A stretch of DNA of 64,000 nt, taken from CAYSAQ01 sp964429235 (lineage in GTDB: Bacteria; Margulisbacteria; Riflemargulisbacteria; GWF2-35-9; DYQY01). Every line of letters starts with the position of its first letter. Within the stretch, counting starts at the first letter, position 1. This document shows positions 22,501-35,300 of the stretch, in pieces. The position numbers and the translations under genes are program-made. The notes under the pieces are model-generated. The model ran no database searches and was not told the origin of the DNA. It saw nothing but the letters and a program-made list of their open reading frames with translations. The DNA lies in contig CAYSAQ010000008.1 in NCBI GenBank assembly GCA_964429235.1, positions 1-64,000 on the forward strand, read 5' to 3'.

Positions 22501-25500
22501 TAACAACTGCTTTAGTATTTTCTGCTTTTGACTGATCAGCTTTATTATTATAATTCGCAAGAACTGTGTCTAGCTCACCTATCATTTTTTGCAATTGGCC
22601 TGCATATTTATTAACATTTGATTCATGTTGTTTTTTAGATATCTTCTTATCTTCATCTGAATCTTTGGGATCAATATTCAATCTTCTTACTGACTCGCTA
22701 TATTCAACATCTACTGATGTAAAAGACTCCTGCAGGGCTATATCTGCAACTGATTTAAAGAAAGAGTCATGGTCATAACCTTTTAATTCTTGCATCTGAA
22801 CAAGTGGAATCAAGTTAATTGCCTTCGTTCCAATATTGTCATATGGCAACTCTGATTTTACAGCAATTAGGTTATCCGTTTCAGCATTGCTTTTTTGAAT
22901 CACATCTTTAACATAGTCAGTAATATTGGGGTTATAAAACCCTCTAGAATAACAACCTCTAATATTTGATAAAACATCAAACAAGAATTGTTTTCTATCA
23001 TCGCCAGAAGTAAATCCTGACATATTTTTTCTATGTGAACTAGTCATGAACTCATTTGAAAGATCACTAATCATATAGTTATCATGCGAAGAAAATTTCT
23101 CAAAAGAATATGGTTCATAAAGCAAATCTCTTCCACTAATAATGCTTTTGTCAGATAATTCATAACCAACAATATCTTTCAAAATAGAACCGAGAACCTC
23201 GAATTCTCCAAGAATTGCATAACTTCTCAACACTTCTGCCATCACATCTCGATAAAGTTCCTGAGTAAATTTATCGTTATCATTCCCGACACTACCCGTA
23301 ATCTCTTTAAGAGTATTAATTCCAATAGAAATAGATGTTCTTAGATAACTTTCTCTTTGTTCTGAATTAGCATCCTGTTCAGCTATATTATTAACAGCTC
23401 TAACATAGGCGTTCATAACAAAAAAATAATTTTTCATTAACCCTTGATCTTTAAGCTTTCCAGAAATGTTTTCTAATCTCTGAACATACTCTAAATATCT
23501 ATCTAATGAAGAGTAGCCAGACTCTAACATACTAATAGTATTCTCTAACTGCTGAATATCTAAAGGATACTCTGCAGTAAATAAAGATCTCTCAACCACT
23601 GGGTGAATCTTATAATATGGACTACCCGTAGCTACAATAAGCTTTAATCTTCTTAATACTGCATCATTGCCATATGTATTAATTTGTTTAGTAGAAACTT
23701 TCGATAAATCTCTATTTAAGGCAATTATAGCTTTCAACATTCCTGGAGGCTTACTACCTGTCCATGATGCGGCTAGCTCATCTGCTTGGTTAACATCCAA
23801 AAATAAATTTCTCTCAATATTTTCTCTTAAGTCTTTATATGAATCATTGTCTAATTCGTTAATCAAAGCTTTAGCTAATTCTACATATTTACTAGAAGCC
23901 GCAACATTTGAATCAAAAGAAAGAACCCCTGAATCACTAAGCTGTTCCAAAATAGCACCTAGCTTATTTTTACCTGATAAGCTATTTAATAGATCCGAAC
24001 ATAATCCTTTATCAAACCTAGAAAAATTATGAAAAAGCTCATGAATATTAACGGCTAACTTACGAACACTTGTTGAGTCTTCTCTAAGTAATGCAGTTAT
24101 TTCCTTTATATTTTCACTATATGATCTAAAGAGATCTGGTCTATATTTAAATGAATAATCAGCTGATGATGGAAATTCTAATTTCTCATCAACTTTATGA
24201 TCCATGCCTAACAGCAGTTTATTATAAGAGAATCTCAAAGACTCAAAAAGCCTAACTTCTTTATCTCCAGATATAATGGAGCTGCCTTCTGGCAATTTCG
24301 TATCACTAGCGATATCGCCTTTATTACCCATATAAAAAACCATATTAACTAGTTCATTAGAAGGTGATAAAAAGAATTTCTCACTTGGTTGGCTATGATT
24401 ATCCAGTAGCTTAAAGAATTCTTTATACTGAGATTCATCAATCAAACCAAATTCATTTTGACTATCATGTTTATATAGCGACATCACAGATGTAATATAC
24501 CCATAATTAACACCATTTATAATAGGCGAAAACTTATTAAAAGTATCATATTCATTCAAGTTGCCATCATCAAAACGTATAAAAGAAACATCTTTTAAGT
24601 AGACCTCATCTTTTGATAATCCCTTCTTTAATAACTCAGACATTACATGAAAATTATCTTGGATAGCTTTCTTCCAGAAGCCTGCATTCTTTTTATCATA
24701 TTGCATAAACGATAATAGACTCTCAAAAACTAACCCACTAGAATTAAACCCAAATGTTCGCGAATCATCTAAATCCTGTATATCAGGACTAACCTTCACT
24801 AATAAACGTTGTGTCTTACCATCAAATATATTCGCAAACCCGTGAACTCGTATCTCATCCATATATTTCTTTGCAGATTCAAGATACTTAGAACCACCTC
24901 TTAAGCTATGTAACGAAAGATATGCTTTAGTTAATAATAAATTAGCATCAGTAGCAGAGTTCTTGTCTTTTGCTTCCCTTGTTCTTAACACTCCATCAAA
25001 GAAATATCTTGATCCAGAAAATATTTTAGTATTATCGTGCATTAACCCGATACCTAATAACAATTTATCTATTAAGCCATCAACCTCTTTATTCTGAACA
25101 TCATCCAATTTATCACTAGCTCTTAAATCTATTAAAATACTTAGCGCTGTAACCTGGTCAATAATTGCAATCTGTTGATGCTGAGAATTATTTTGTAATA
25201 ACAAAGCTCCATCTACATTCACTACCTCTTTATATTCATTAGAAAACAGCTTCTCTACAACATCCTTATAAACAGAATCAACCAATTTTTCAGCACTAAT
25301 CTTAGATGCTGATCTAAACTGGTTCACTACAGGAATATCCATTAATGTTTTTTCAACATTAATAGCGGAATCTAAAAAACTATACATTTTATTTAGTGGA
25401 TAACTTTGACTATAAGAGATATGAACAATACCTTTTTCGCTTAATGCCCCAACTGCCTCATTAATTATTTTGTTATAAGACTCATTATCATATAGCCCAT

Positions 25501-26368
25501 AATCATTTAAAATAGTTTTTAATGCGACATCTACTAACTCAAAATCTGAAACATCTTTTAAAGAATCCTTACCGAGAGTATCTCTAACTATTGCAGCAAA
25601 ATTATCAAACTTCTTAGATTTATCTAAATAGTTCTGGAAAATATTTTTTATTAACTTACATGAAGTAGAAAACGGCTCTTTTTCTAAAGACGCTAGTGCC
25701 TGTTTCACAACGTCATCAACTTCTTTATCACTCAATCTCTCGCCTTTGGCTAACTTATCTAGATATTTATCGATTATTGTTTCTTGTTTTTTGTCTAACT
25801 GCTCTAACATTGAAGACTTTACAAGCTCCAACATTGTCAACGTTAACTCTTTTCTATTTGTAACAGAAGAAATAAGTGCAGGTACAGCTGACAAGCTAAC
25901 TAGCAAACTATTTTCTATCCCTTTGCTACCATTTCGTTGGTTATTTTCAACTTCTTTCATAACAATGGAAACTAACTCTTCTACTTGAAAGCTTGAACCT
26001 AATACTCTATGAGGATAAATAGCTTTCTTTTCTGTTACCATATCTGATACAAATGCTATTAAGGCTTCTTTTCCTTCTGCTGTCTTAGCTAATTCTGTTA
26101 AGTAAGCATTAGCAATCTCACTATGTTTTGAATTCATAAGGTAAACAGCATGTTCCAATTTATCATTAACATTGGTTGCTGTATTAAAAGACATTACGAT
26201 AGCATCATCACTAAGATTAACAATAGACGTTCTTACCGCCTGTTCATTAACATTAGTCTGGAATGAAACTGTTCTGCTAGCTATATCTGGCTGTTTTTTT
26301 TCTACTCCAGTCGGAGCAGAAGAAACAGTTGGTATTCTATTTGTATTTATATTTCCAATTTGTGCCAT
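19592..26368 (-). CDS. Giant 2258-aa protein with a degenerate GH8-like domain
   Basis: A long, mainly helical protein with no signal peptide or clear TM segment. Residues ~410-640 read like a glycoside hydrolase family 8 (alpha/alpha)6 barrel: NSATDANLLLTKAYLSL matches the family motif (S-A-T-D-A-D), and FNSSGLVFESLLSFMQYD fits the following helix. The position of the GH8 catalytic Glu reads IIDQVTALSILI, so the acid is replaced and the domain may be non-catalytic. The rest is unrecognised; an isolated HELFH (~residue 780) is noted but not trusted. The start is ATG 26368 with AAGGA nine bases upstream; a longer TTG frame (26389) is rejected. It overlaps the 3008-aa gene by four bases. Confidence 0.65.
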   Translation of the reverse strand: MAQIGNINTNRIPTVSSAPTGVEKKQPDIASRTVSFQTNVNEQAVRTSIVNLSDDAIVMSFNTATNVNDKLEHAVYLMNSKHSEIANAYLTELAKTAEGKEALIAFVSDMVTEKKAIYPHRVLGSSFQVEELVSIVMKEVENNQRNGSKGIENSLLVSLSAVPALISSVTNRKELTLTMLELVKSSMLEQLDKKQETIIDKYLDKLAKGERLSDKEVDDVVKQALASLEKEPFSTSCKLIKNIFQNYLDKSKKFDNFAAIVRDTLGKDSLKDVSDFELVDVALKTILNDYGLYDNESYNKIINEAVGALSEKGIVHISYSQSYPLNKMYSFLDSAINVEKTLMDIPVVNQFRSASKISAEKLVDSVYKDVVEKLFSNEYKEVVNVDGALLLQNNSQHQQIAIIDQVTALSILIDLRASDKLDDVQNKEVDGLIDKLLLGIGLMHDNTKIFSGSRYFFDGVLRTREAKDKNSATDANLLLTKAYLSLHSLRGGSKYLESAKKYMDEIRVHGFANIFDGKTQRLLVKVSPDIQDLDDSRTFGFNSSGLVFESLLSFMQYDKKNAGFWKKAIQDNFHVMSELLKKGLSKDEVYLKDVSFIRFDDGNLNEYDTFNKFSPIINGVNYGYITSVMSLYKHDSQNEFGLIDESQYKEFFKLLDNHSQPSEKFFLSPSNELVNMVFYMGNKGDIASDTKLPEGSSIISGDKEVRLFESLRFSYNKLLLGMDHKVDEKLEFPSSADYSFKYRPDLFRSYSENIKEITALLREDSTSVRKLAVNIHELFHNFSRFDKGLCSDLLNSLSGKNKLGAILEQLSDSGVLSFDSNVAASSKYVELAKALINELDNDSYKDLRENIERNLFLDVNQADELAASWTGSKPPGMLKAIIALNRDLSKVSTKQINTYGNDAVLRRLKLIVATGSPYYKIHPVVERSLFTAEYPLDIQQLENTISMLESGYSSLDRYLEYVQRLENISGKLKDQGLMKNYFFVMNAYVRAVNNIAEQDANSEQRESYLRTSISIGINTLKEITGSVGNDNDKFTQELYRDVMAEVLRSYAILGEFEVLGSILKDIVGYELSDKSIISGRDLLYEPYSFEKFSSHDNYMISDLSNEFMTSSHRKNMSGFTSGDDRKQFLFDVLSNIRGCYSRGFYNPNITDYVKDVIQKSNAETDNLIAVKSELPYDNIGTKAINLIPLVQMQELKGYDHDSFFKSVADIALQESFTSVDVEYSESVRRLNIDPKDSDEDKKISKKQHESNVNKYAGQLQKMIGELDTVLANYNNKADQSKAENTKAVVKKEYRGAFSSLKDLVSGLFRKETLDAAKTAGREVYELFDDKSLSRVNERQYSFDVKLTKAKLLFAKLYLLRSTFGNNSETKEVLASLKTQINELENYKYNNLTEDSFYYIKKMGIDVKQLRIALRFEEFSISSDKSPEGLSKVVQACFDDIAKLLADNSVDKTIAFRHEKNIRSRFYQQILDSMYGFLMANPDAYSDDILYKIEETMQHLISDSVSDQHKDVWLRGYMQKLLYGLVSKLESQDDLNGKDKNKLHINELRGLISKIRSIGYSNKDVLDSKFVLNNNSDMNYFEQFYFGKSHNEAAELKQKLPLIMENNSLLKNIFSHEFQPHKFFDENDVHLNYLNDKDIKLDTSQITNANSIFWNKIKDIVSKMDEASAIKFVNDFIDIANAGTENGPLYKLRVALFNSGHSLNDHANISSRINMMNLLLEMGLQDVAREVFGNVFIVTPIGKTSRESFSAFSKMSFHPINSYVLDQDIVSKIFSIKNRIILDSQEGAHDFRLLSVAGRDLVKSLDDFLPALSYSLPQNGKNADVVNSLPDAPSPYVFVSEDIGLYDSSNTRYLNYISSIPLPTNISATTGSLEYDFNKQMVACKTSIDTVIKYFGAIEESGESLKELKPIVESIISKINDSGLFSDADRALQMFGFDAYKLLLYVKFFSKKLELEYDSISEIPSAVDISEVLISKPNDEQLADFREAQFLKSLKGLTHVQIRSLLANDGVKNDMLAFVLRPDVLPVVSRDLYVKLLKSDYFKDSNSKIQSGADISNPNNVIYELAHNNGIILQVNSLMNSKLIQDIDDELLVALYMDAVMAKLSEVSSFTPYISGNALDMQSINKRLTEIGKTITPLSAYIYMPHVGKGKSRLNVQVGQNVLDYDNFKKETVNKLSDDRVCFMPFMFEHNEYKDRENYYKVAQIETVLLQKRLDILRENDEQQKQVLTEQSIKLIDEYNRLVVNGEFGRKPIITRSEK

Positions 26369-26397
26369 CTTAAGTTCCTTTATACCCAATCTTTATA

Positions 26398-29300
26398 TTA
26401 TCTAAACAACTCTTTTTCTCTATCACTTCGATACTGAGATTTATGTTCTCCAGCACCTTGCAAAAGCTTACCAAGTTCACTATTACCTTCTTGTTTGCTA
26501 CTTTTTTTCTGTCCCTCAATTAAGTTATTTGCACCTAAGCGAGCCATATGCTCTGTACCCAATGCATTTCTTAATTGAATATATGACCAAAATAGGAATG
26601 CTCCAAAATATGGGACCTGTGTAAATGCTCCTCCATGGATAGAATCCATCATCTTAAGGAACAATATTCCTGATGTAGCAGCAAAAGTAAGAGCTACGCC
26701 AGTATGTAGACTAAATTTAAATTTTGGCTGTGTTGATCCAGCCATCTCAACTGTTATATTAAATCCTGCATTATGTAATGGACTTGTTACTGGATTCGTA
26801 AGTTTATTAAAAGCCATAATCCAACTATATGGATCTGCAGGTTTCTTAAGAATATCTCCCCAAGTAAGGTTCATTATTTGCATAGTTTGTTCTGGTTTTA
26901 TACCACCTCTAGCGATTGTTTCTTTAAGAGCAGTTGGCATATGTATTTTACTCTCAGAATATAGAGCCAAGTCTACACCATAAGATAATGCCCCTGTTTT
27001 CATTCTTGCTATTCTATTACTTTGCATTGCAGAAGAATAATTAGCAAAAGAGAATAAGGTAAAGGAAGTTAATCCCATTGTTGTTAAGAAAAAGAATGGG
27101 TTAATGTACCCTAATGCAACCATTGGAACTCCCAACATTAATTGCATTTTAGCTATTCCAGAATAACCATACATCAATGTAGATATTGTTCCTGCTGCAG
27201 TATCGGCTGGACGTGTTTGCCAGTTTTGATATACATCATTAATAATTGCATACGACAAGAAAGCAGAAGTAGAACTATACCATCTACCACCTCTTTGTGG
27301 CACAACAACATCAAAACTAGTATTAGCACCTGCCATACCTAAAGGCATTCCGCCTGGCATTGCTTGAGTATTCCATCCCATAAAATAATTGGTTATCCAT
27401 GAAAATGCATCTTCTGTTGCACTTGTCGTTTTATAATCTTCAAATCTACTAATAAACTTTTTACAAGCTATTGGCATATCTCCTGGAACAGAAGCTCCTT
27501 TAGTCTTATGAAGCTCATAAAAACTCTTCTTTATTTTCTCAGCTAACTCTTTCTTTGCATCTATTTCTAATGGTGATGATGGATCAAACAATTTATTCAA
27601 TTCTTCTTTTGATATCTTCATCATCTTACAGAAGTTATCCAAGACCTCATCAGAGTCAGTTGTATTTGAAAGACTACTTAACATGGAATATATCTGACTA
27701 ACCATATCTTTTTCATTAGCCTTTAACATTAAGTTCTTATAATAATTCATATGAAGATAAGCTTTAATTTCTTCTGCTCTATTAGGGAAATTAGCAATAA
27801 GGTATTCAGCTAACTTTTCTGAATCTTTAGCATTATCACTTAACTCTCCATCATCATTTATTAACGAAAGTGCTTTTAGTTCATCTATTAACGAATTTGC
27901 CTCAGAACTTTCTAAACCAAGCGAATCCATCAGCGTATTTGCTAATATTTTTCCATTACTTTCTGTAATAATCTTAAAAGCATCTTTCTTTTGAGCTTCT
28001 GTAGAATTAGCATCAAAAAGTATATTAAAAAAACTAACATATCCAGCAAAAAATTTATTTCTATTTATAAAATTGGCATCTGCTTTACAATTAGCATATA
28101 CATCTAATAATCCATTAAAATCTGCTGACTGCACATCAGATAATTTGGAAACATCAATAACCTTTGTATCAAGTAATTTATTCACATCTGAGATGATGCT
28201 CGTCATTGCTCTCCCTGCAGCATTTAACATTACTTTTTCTCTTACTTTAGTAAATCCTACATTTTCAGTAATCCAAGTTGTTACCCCTGCCGCAAACATT
28301 GCAGCAAAAGCCATCACGCCAAACTCAGCTAATTGATGTTGATAGTTACCTAATTGATCTAATAATGGTTGAGCCCATGACAATGCAAGTAACGCAGATC
28401 CAATCATAGACGCTCCAAGCACTGAAGCCAACGAACCATACATAAAATTCTTCTTTATTTCAGCATTCTTGTTATCAGCCTTGAATCCAATTTTATCAGC
28501 TGAAGTCATTGAAAGAGACAAATAAGTTAATAAAAGAATCCCTGCCATTGCAGGAACACTACTAACTGTAGCACTCATTCCCACTATTAATGGAATAGCC
28601 GAAATAGAAGCCCCCACAAGCGTTTTTCTTACTATGCTATAAATCATAGGATGGTTTTGCTGTAACTCTGTCCACATTTTTCTATTAGCATTATATGACC
28701 TAGAAATCCTAGAATCACTAGTCATAGTAGCATTGCCCTGTTCAATATCCTGCCAGAACATCTGACTCTTTGCCATTACATCAAGTCTTTGGATAAAGAA
28801 ACATCCGTTTGCATATAAGGCATTGTTATATCCTTTTAATTTTAATAAAAGATCATTCCAAATTTGGTCTAAATTAGCAAAAGGAGTAGTAACTGGCTGA
28901 CTCTTTTCTGCTATATTTTGAGAACCCTGAATCATTCCATGTCTAGTCTTATGAAAAACACCTGTCACTGGATCATAATTTAAATAATGAACTTTCTTTA
29001 AAATACCTGGTTTATTAACACTATTCTCAAAAGTAAAATTATCTACATCATGGTTTGTATGTGTTCTTGGTTTCTTAATACCAAAAAGCTTTTCATATAA
29101 TACATACATTGATCCTGGCATTAAATTATCATCAAAATAATCTATAAGCTCAGCTGCCATTTTACTTCTCTCAGTACCTTCTGGATTACTAGGTAATAAA
29201 TCAGCTACTGCTTTCGCAACAGCCTCCTCTGAGATCTTTCCACTTAGAATAATATTATCTAAATCAGCCACTGTATCTAAAGTAACAGGTAATTCATTAA

Positions 29301-32300
29301 TAACTATTTCTTTACCATCACTTATAGCCGCACTAAGCACCAATTGATAGGCTTCTATTCTATTAGGCTTATCTAAATTAGCTATATTTTGTAAGTTACT
29401 AATAGCTGAATTCTTTAACTTAGAGTGAATCAATCTATCAATCTTTGTTTGAATATGAACTAAAGTGAATTCTCTACTGTCATAAACTTTCATCAATTCT
29501 GCTTTTGCTAATTCAGCATCATTTATACTTTGATCGCCAGTAATAACCTTAGCCATATTAATAACAGCTACTGGGTCACTCACAACAAGTGAATCTATTT
29601 TCTCTGACAAACTCTCTTTAGCTGTCAAAGAAAAAGTCTCCAAACTATTAGACACTCTTACTAGCTTCTGGAATTTAGTATACTCTGCAATTATCTCATT
29701 AGCGTCTGCAGATACATACTTATCAAAGAATGACGCAAAGTTTCTTAATATACTTGCAGCAGGAATCTTTAATCCTCTAAAGTTCTCTTCTTCAGGAACT
29801 TGCTTGGTTAATCCTACATACTGTCCTTGTGCACTTGAATTTAGAGCATTAATCTCTTCCATAGTCATTGATCTAGTAAATAAGAATGATTGGTACATAT
29901 TTTGCTTACTTCTCCATGGAAGCAATGCGTCAGTCAATCTTCTTCCAGAAGGAGCTTCTTTATTCATATCAGCAGGTGTTCTATATAAGAATTGAGCTGA
30001 GAATGTATACCATTCACCTTTTAATATCACCCAATCATTTGCATTAAGATTTTTACCCATCTCAATGTTCACGCTTACTTCTTTCATATAATAAGCTAAA
30101 TAACCCTTGGTTGTCATATCTAAAGTTTTATCACCTGATATTTTTCCAGATATTGCTTTCATTGCATCTTCAATAGAGGTTCCTGCTTCTTTAGCATTCA
30201 ATAATGTCTCTGTGAATCCTTTAATTCTGTCATTAACTAATATATTTCTCTTCATTCTTTTAGCTACATTTTTTAGTTCCTTAGCTTCTTTGTAGTTAAA
30301 ATTACCAGTTTTTATATAATTAGCGACATAAGCATCTATCTTTTCAGAAAGGTTTTTAGCATTCACGTCATCATTTTGATCAATATTATTTAGATATGAA
30401 TTATATGCTTCTGGAACACTAATAACAACATTTTCAGATTCGCTCATCGCATAAAGCGCACTTATGCCACCTGTCATATCAGGAATTGCCATATTAACTT
30501 TAAGAGCTTTAGCAAAACTAACACATGTTTTCTGCAATGCTTTTAATGAACCACCAACAACATCTGCATCAGTAAGATTCAAATTTGTTTTCCAATACTC
30601 AACCAATGCCTTACCAGCCTGAGCAGGATTAGCACCGTTATCTAATTCACTAACCATAAATTGTAAAGCTGTTGCATAAGTTGCATTACTTAGCATAAGT
30701 TCTGATTGTGATTTGTTTAACGTACCTGTTACTTCATATTCAAAGTTATTTAATAACATAGGAGGTATCTCTATATTGCTAATATCTCCATCATTATTTA
30801 TTATCTGCAATCTTTGTGAGATATAATCGGTTAACCTAGTCTCTCTCATCTGAGTAGCTATTCTGCCTTTTCCATAATGTGAAGAATTAATATTAGTCTG
30901 GTCTGCCTTACCACCAGTAATAAAAGCTGGCAATTTCGCTGGTTTAGCTCTTAAGGCTTCTAACTCTGGGTTTGTGGCTGTCGAAGTATCTGAATACGCA
31001 TCTAATACAGTCATACTTGGCATTTTATGAAAGTTTTTATAATTATTAATCATAACATCTCTTGAATTTAGGGTATTTAACCAATCTTTAGCAGTATTAG
31101 CATCTTCTCCTGCTTTTACATCCATTGGGGCTAGATCTTGAACATAATTAACACCAGCAAGCTTCATGAAAATAAGTCTAAAAATTGGTTCATTATAAAG
31201 AGATACCATACTATCTCCAAACACTTCCCCACCTTCTATTTTATGGTTCATAACTACATCTTCTAAATCAGTAAGCTTAGTTACTTGTGTTTCACGCGCA
31301 CTACAATATGCTTTTATATTTTCTTTTACATTATTTTGTCTTTCTTCTGAAACCATCATATAACCAGAAGAAGCTAATGCCTTAGTTAATAACTTTTCAT
31401 CCTTACCGTTCAAATCAATATAAAAATCTCTTCCAGCATGTCGAAATCTAATATCCATCTGTCCATTTTCGAGACTTGATATTACATAATCTGCTAATTG
31501 ATCATACGTAAGAGCTCCAGTTGTTTTACCAAATAATCGGATATTACCTCTTGCATCACCTTGAAACATATAATTCGTATATAACAAATCAATTAAACTC
31601 TTAATATCTGGAGATAACTTGCTCCCTTGTGCTACAAGCTCTGCATTTGCATCTGCCACTGCATCAATCTTTGGATCTAACGCTGTTTTTAATCCTAAAG
31701 CATCACTTCTATATGTCTGAACAAAGTTGTCTAGTATCTGAGCATCTCTAGCTAATCCACTACCCATACCAAGATACATCTGTCCTATTTTTACTTGATT
31801 TTCTTCATAGGAAGGCAAAAATGCCTCAACCGCTTTCTCGGTAACATGGGTTGAGATATCTCTCAAACCAGGAGTTTTTGTTCTTATCATATCAAGGCTT
31901 TCTTTAGTTCTAAAGCCAGATCTTATACCTTCTTCTGCGCTAGCATAAGCCATATTAAAATATGCATCATAACGGCCAGCTCTAGCACTATTATCAAAAA
32001 CCAAATCAACATTATTCTGTTCATCATAAAATCCTGCTTCTGCTTTACCAGCAAGCATTGCCGCCCTAGTAGCTAAAGCAAGAGTTAATGAATTACTTTC
32101 ACCAGCGACAGTTCCAGGCAATCCGCCATTCTCAAGTAGCAATCTTCCTGTATCGACAACACCTATAAGATTTAATCTAGTTACAATATCAAATAATTGT
32201 TGATCAGCCTTTGGACTAGCTAAATCTAATTCACCCAATAATATCTCTTGATTTAAATCACTATTATTTGCTTTTTCATAAATTTTTTCTAATTTATTAA

Positions 32301-35300
32301 GATTTTGTTTAGATGGAAAAAAAGTTTTCAATACAGAATAATCATGTGCAGTCATAGCCCCCTTAGCTGTAAGAACACCAGAATCTTTATCAAAACTAAT
32401 ATTTTTCTTCCTATTATTTAGCATTTCAACAGTTTTCATATCTGTTGTGCTTAATTTCAAACTTAATGCCTTTAAATCTTTGTCGTTTATTTCACCTTCT
32501 ACCTCGAAAACACCGTCTTTTTTGTTATATGAATAACTCTTGTTTTCAGGCAAGTCTAACCCTTTTGGTAATCCAGCTATATAAAAATATTTAAAAGAAT
32601 CCTTAGCTCCTGAAGCTAATTGAACATAATTTTCGTTCTTAAAATCTGTTAAAGCAACCTTTAATAATCCTTCATAAGATTCTGTTATTTTCTTGTATGC
32701 TTCTTCCATATCAGAACCAGCAGCTAACGCTTCTCCTGTTAAAATAAAATATAAGCTAGTAAGCTTGCTTTCATATCCAGCAGTATTACCGCTATCTCTA
32801 TCAGCTATCATATTTCTGATTGAATAAAATAAAGTTATTATCTGATTAGCTTCAAAGTTTTCACCACGATCGTTCTTCTCGTTAAGACCCATTATGCCTA
32901 AACGTCTTCTAACATCTACTAAATGCTTAAAGTCACCTTTACTCAAGTTAGGATCTGACATTGGATCTTTTAATGTATAAGCTTCATATGATTTCTTTGT
33001 TATTTCCGCACCATCTCTTACCAAAATATCTGTAATCTTTACTAGGTTATTATTAATAGTTTCTGTACCATAAAAAGCCTTTGCTAATAAACTCTGCAAT
33101 TCTTTCTGTAAAGCAGCACTACTAACCTTCTTACCATTCTTATCTATTAAGATTCCTTTTCTAAGATTATTTGAAACCTCAGAGATTTTCTCCATTAATG
33201 ATTCCTGCTCAAACACTACAATCATTTGCTGCATTATTGCTGCTGCATGTTGTGCTGGGATACCTTCTTTATGGGCATAAGCTAATACTGCTTCTTTTTG
33301 ATATTGCTCCTTATTTCCTACTATTTCTGTAACAACAGACTCTATTCTGCTATCTTTTGATCCCCAACCTAAATCATTAACAAGTGCATCTCGTAACATG
33401 CTCTCGAAATCATAATGATTAAAATCTCCGATATTAAATCTATCTACTAAAAGCCTTATCTCTACATTTGATAAACCTAATGTCTTTTGCATTTTAAACA
33501 ACACAGACTCTACAAGAAGCCTACCTTGCTCGGTTCTATGCTTCCCAGCATCTTGTTGTGGGAATCCTAACAATAGGGTCTCAAATGTTGTCAAATACCC
33601 GGCTTTGGTATCTTCATAGCCTGCTAACACATTGTTAACAGCCCTTTGTATACTTATTTCAACTGGAACTGTATGATATTTATCTACACTCAGCAAAAGA
33701 GGAATCATCTTCTTTGCATCATCACTCAAACCTTCTAATAAACCCTTAAATTTTTCACTTAACATTGTATATCTGGCTTTTGCTGCGTTAAGAACAGTCA
33801 CTATTCCATAAGCCTGTCGTCTAAGCATACTAGAGCTACTAAATATATTTTCAGTACCTACAAAGTTATCATCCATCATTACATTTGATATTAAATCTTG
33901 GAAAACCCAGTCCATATTATTATGAGCATATGGGTAACGAACCGCACCCATCATTGGATTATCTAATTCATTTTGAAATGTATCACCATACTCTGGGGCA
34001 TTCTTATCAAAAAATGTTCTTAATTGATTGTAAAAATTTATTGCTCCATCTGTTGCATAATAAAGGATAGGTGTTAGGAAAAAGACAAAATTCATCATTT
34101 TCTGTCCAACACTTACATCCTGAGTAAATGAATTAACACCGATGATACCTATCAAACTGATACCCATTATTACCTGTGTAGCCTGTGTTATTAAAAGTCT
34201 TCTTTGTAAAGATTTTATCTTTGATTGATGCTTAGCATTGCTTTCATGTAAAAATGCATCAAAAGCTTTTAGAAAACTATTGAATTTCGCTTTATTATCC
34301 ATTGCTGTAGCTGTACCATTAGCTAACATTTCAGTAAAGAAGTTGCTAATCTCTGTTATATTAGGATCATTTGATTTTGTGAATTTTTCTTCAACATAAT
34401 TATTCAGCCAATTTGTGACTAATTCTGTATCACCATTAATTGGATTGAATGCTGCTAATCTATCAACAGCAATCCTAACTTCTGAAGGAGCATTAACATC
34501 TTGAAGCAATCCATTTAATTCAAGCACACCTGAATCTAAATAATTAATAAGGTCTCTTAATATTGCAGGATTAGAAACTCCTGTCTTATTCATTACTTCA
34601 CGTTCTCTTTGAACTCGACCTCTTAGGTCTTCTATTCCATTTAATAATGAAGAAACTGTAAAATAAACCTTAAGGTTATTCATCATTTCAACTTTTTTAG
34701 CAGTCTTTACAGATTTACCACCAAATACTTTATATACTCTATCTAGTTCTTTTCTTAACCCACTATTTGGGTTTGTGATTTTTCCTTTTACATATCCCTT
34801 AGCATTCTTTACTGCTAGCCAATGCATAAATAATGTTGCATCTATACCTCTAAAAATACCACCAATCGCAGGAGTCAAATCTTCAATATTGCTATAAGCA
34901 AGCTCTAGCCCAATATTAGTTGCGGCCATTGCAAGTAGTTGCCAGTTGTTTATAGCAAAGTTCTTAATAACCTCAAAACCTCTTTTGTAATAAGCCCATG
35001 ATTTGCTTACGTTTGGATCTATTGGAGAAGCAGGCGGAACATCGCTTTCATTTATAACTCTTTGAGTATTATTAGCATGATTAACATCTATATTATCAGG
35101 AAGAACTGGCTCAGACGTAGAACTTACAGCTACTGCAGCATCTACTGGATTAAGTCCATCTACTGGAAGCGCTAAAGGCGTTCCAACACAAGCAGCATTA
35201 TCTGGTGCTGCTGGGGTAGAGAGTTCATCTGATGGTAGCGAAGATATAACCTTATACTTCAAACTATTGATATTGTTCAAATATAGATATGTTGACTTCA

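Noticed and set aside
24020..24045. HELFH, an HExxH zinc-protease motif in the 2258-aa protein
   Set aside because: A single five-residue match in a 2258-aa protein is likely chance; no third ligand or metzincin context is seen.
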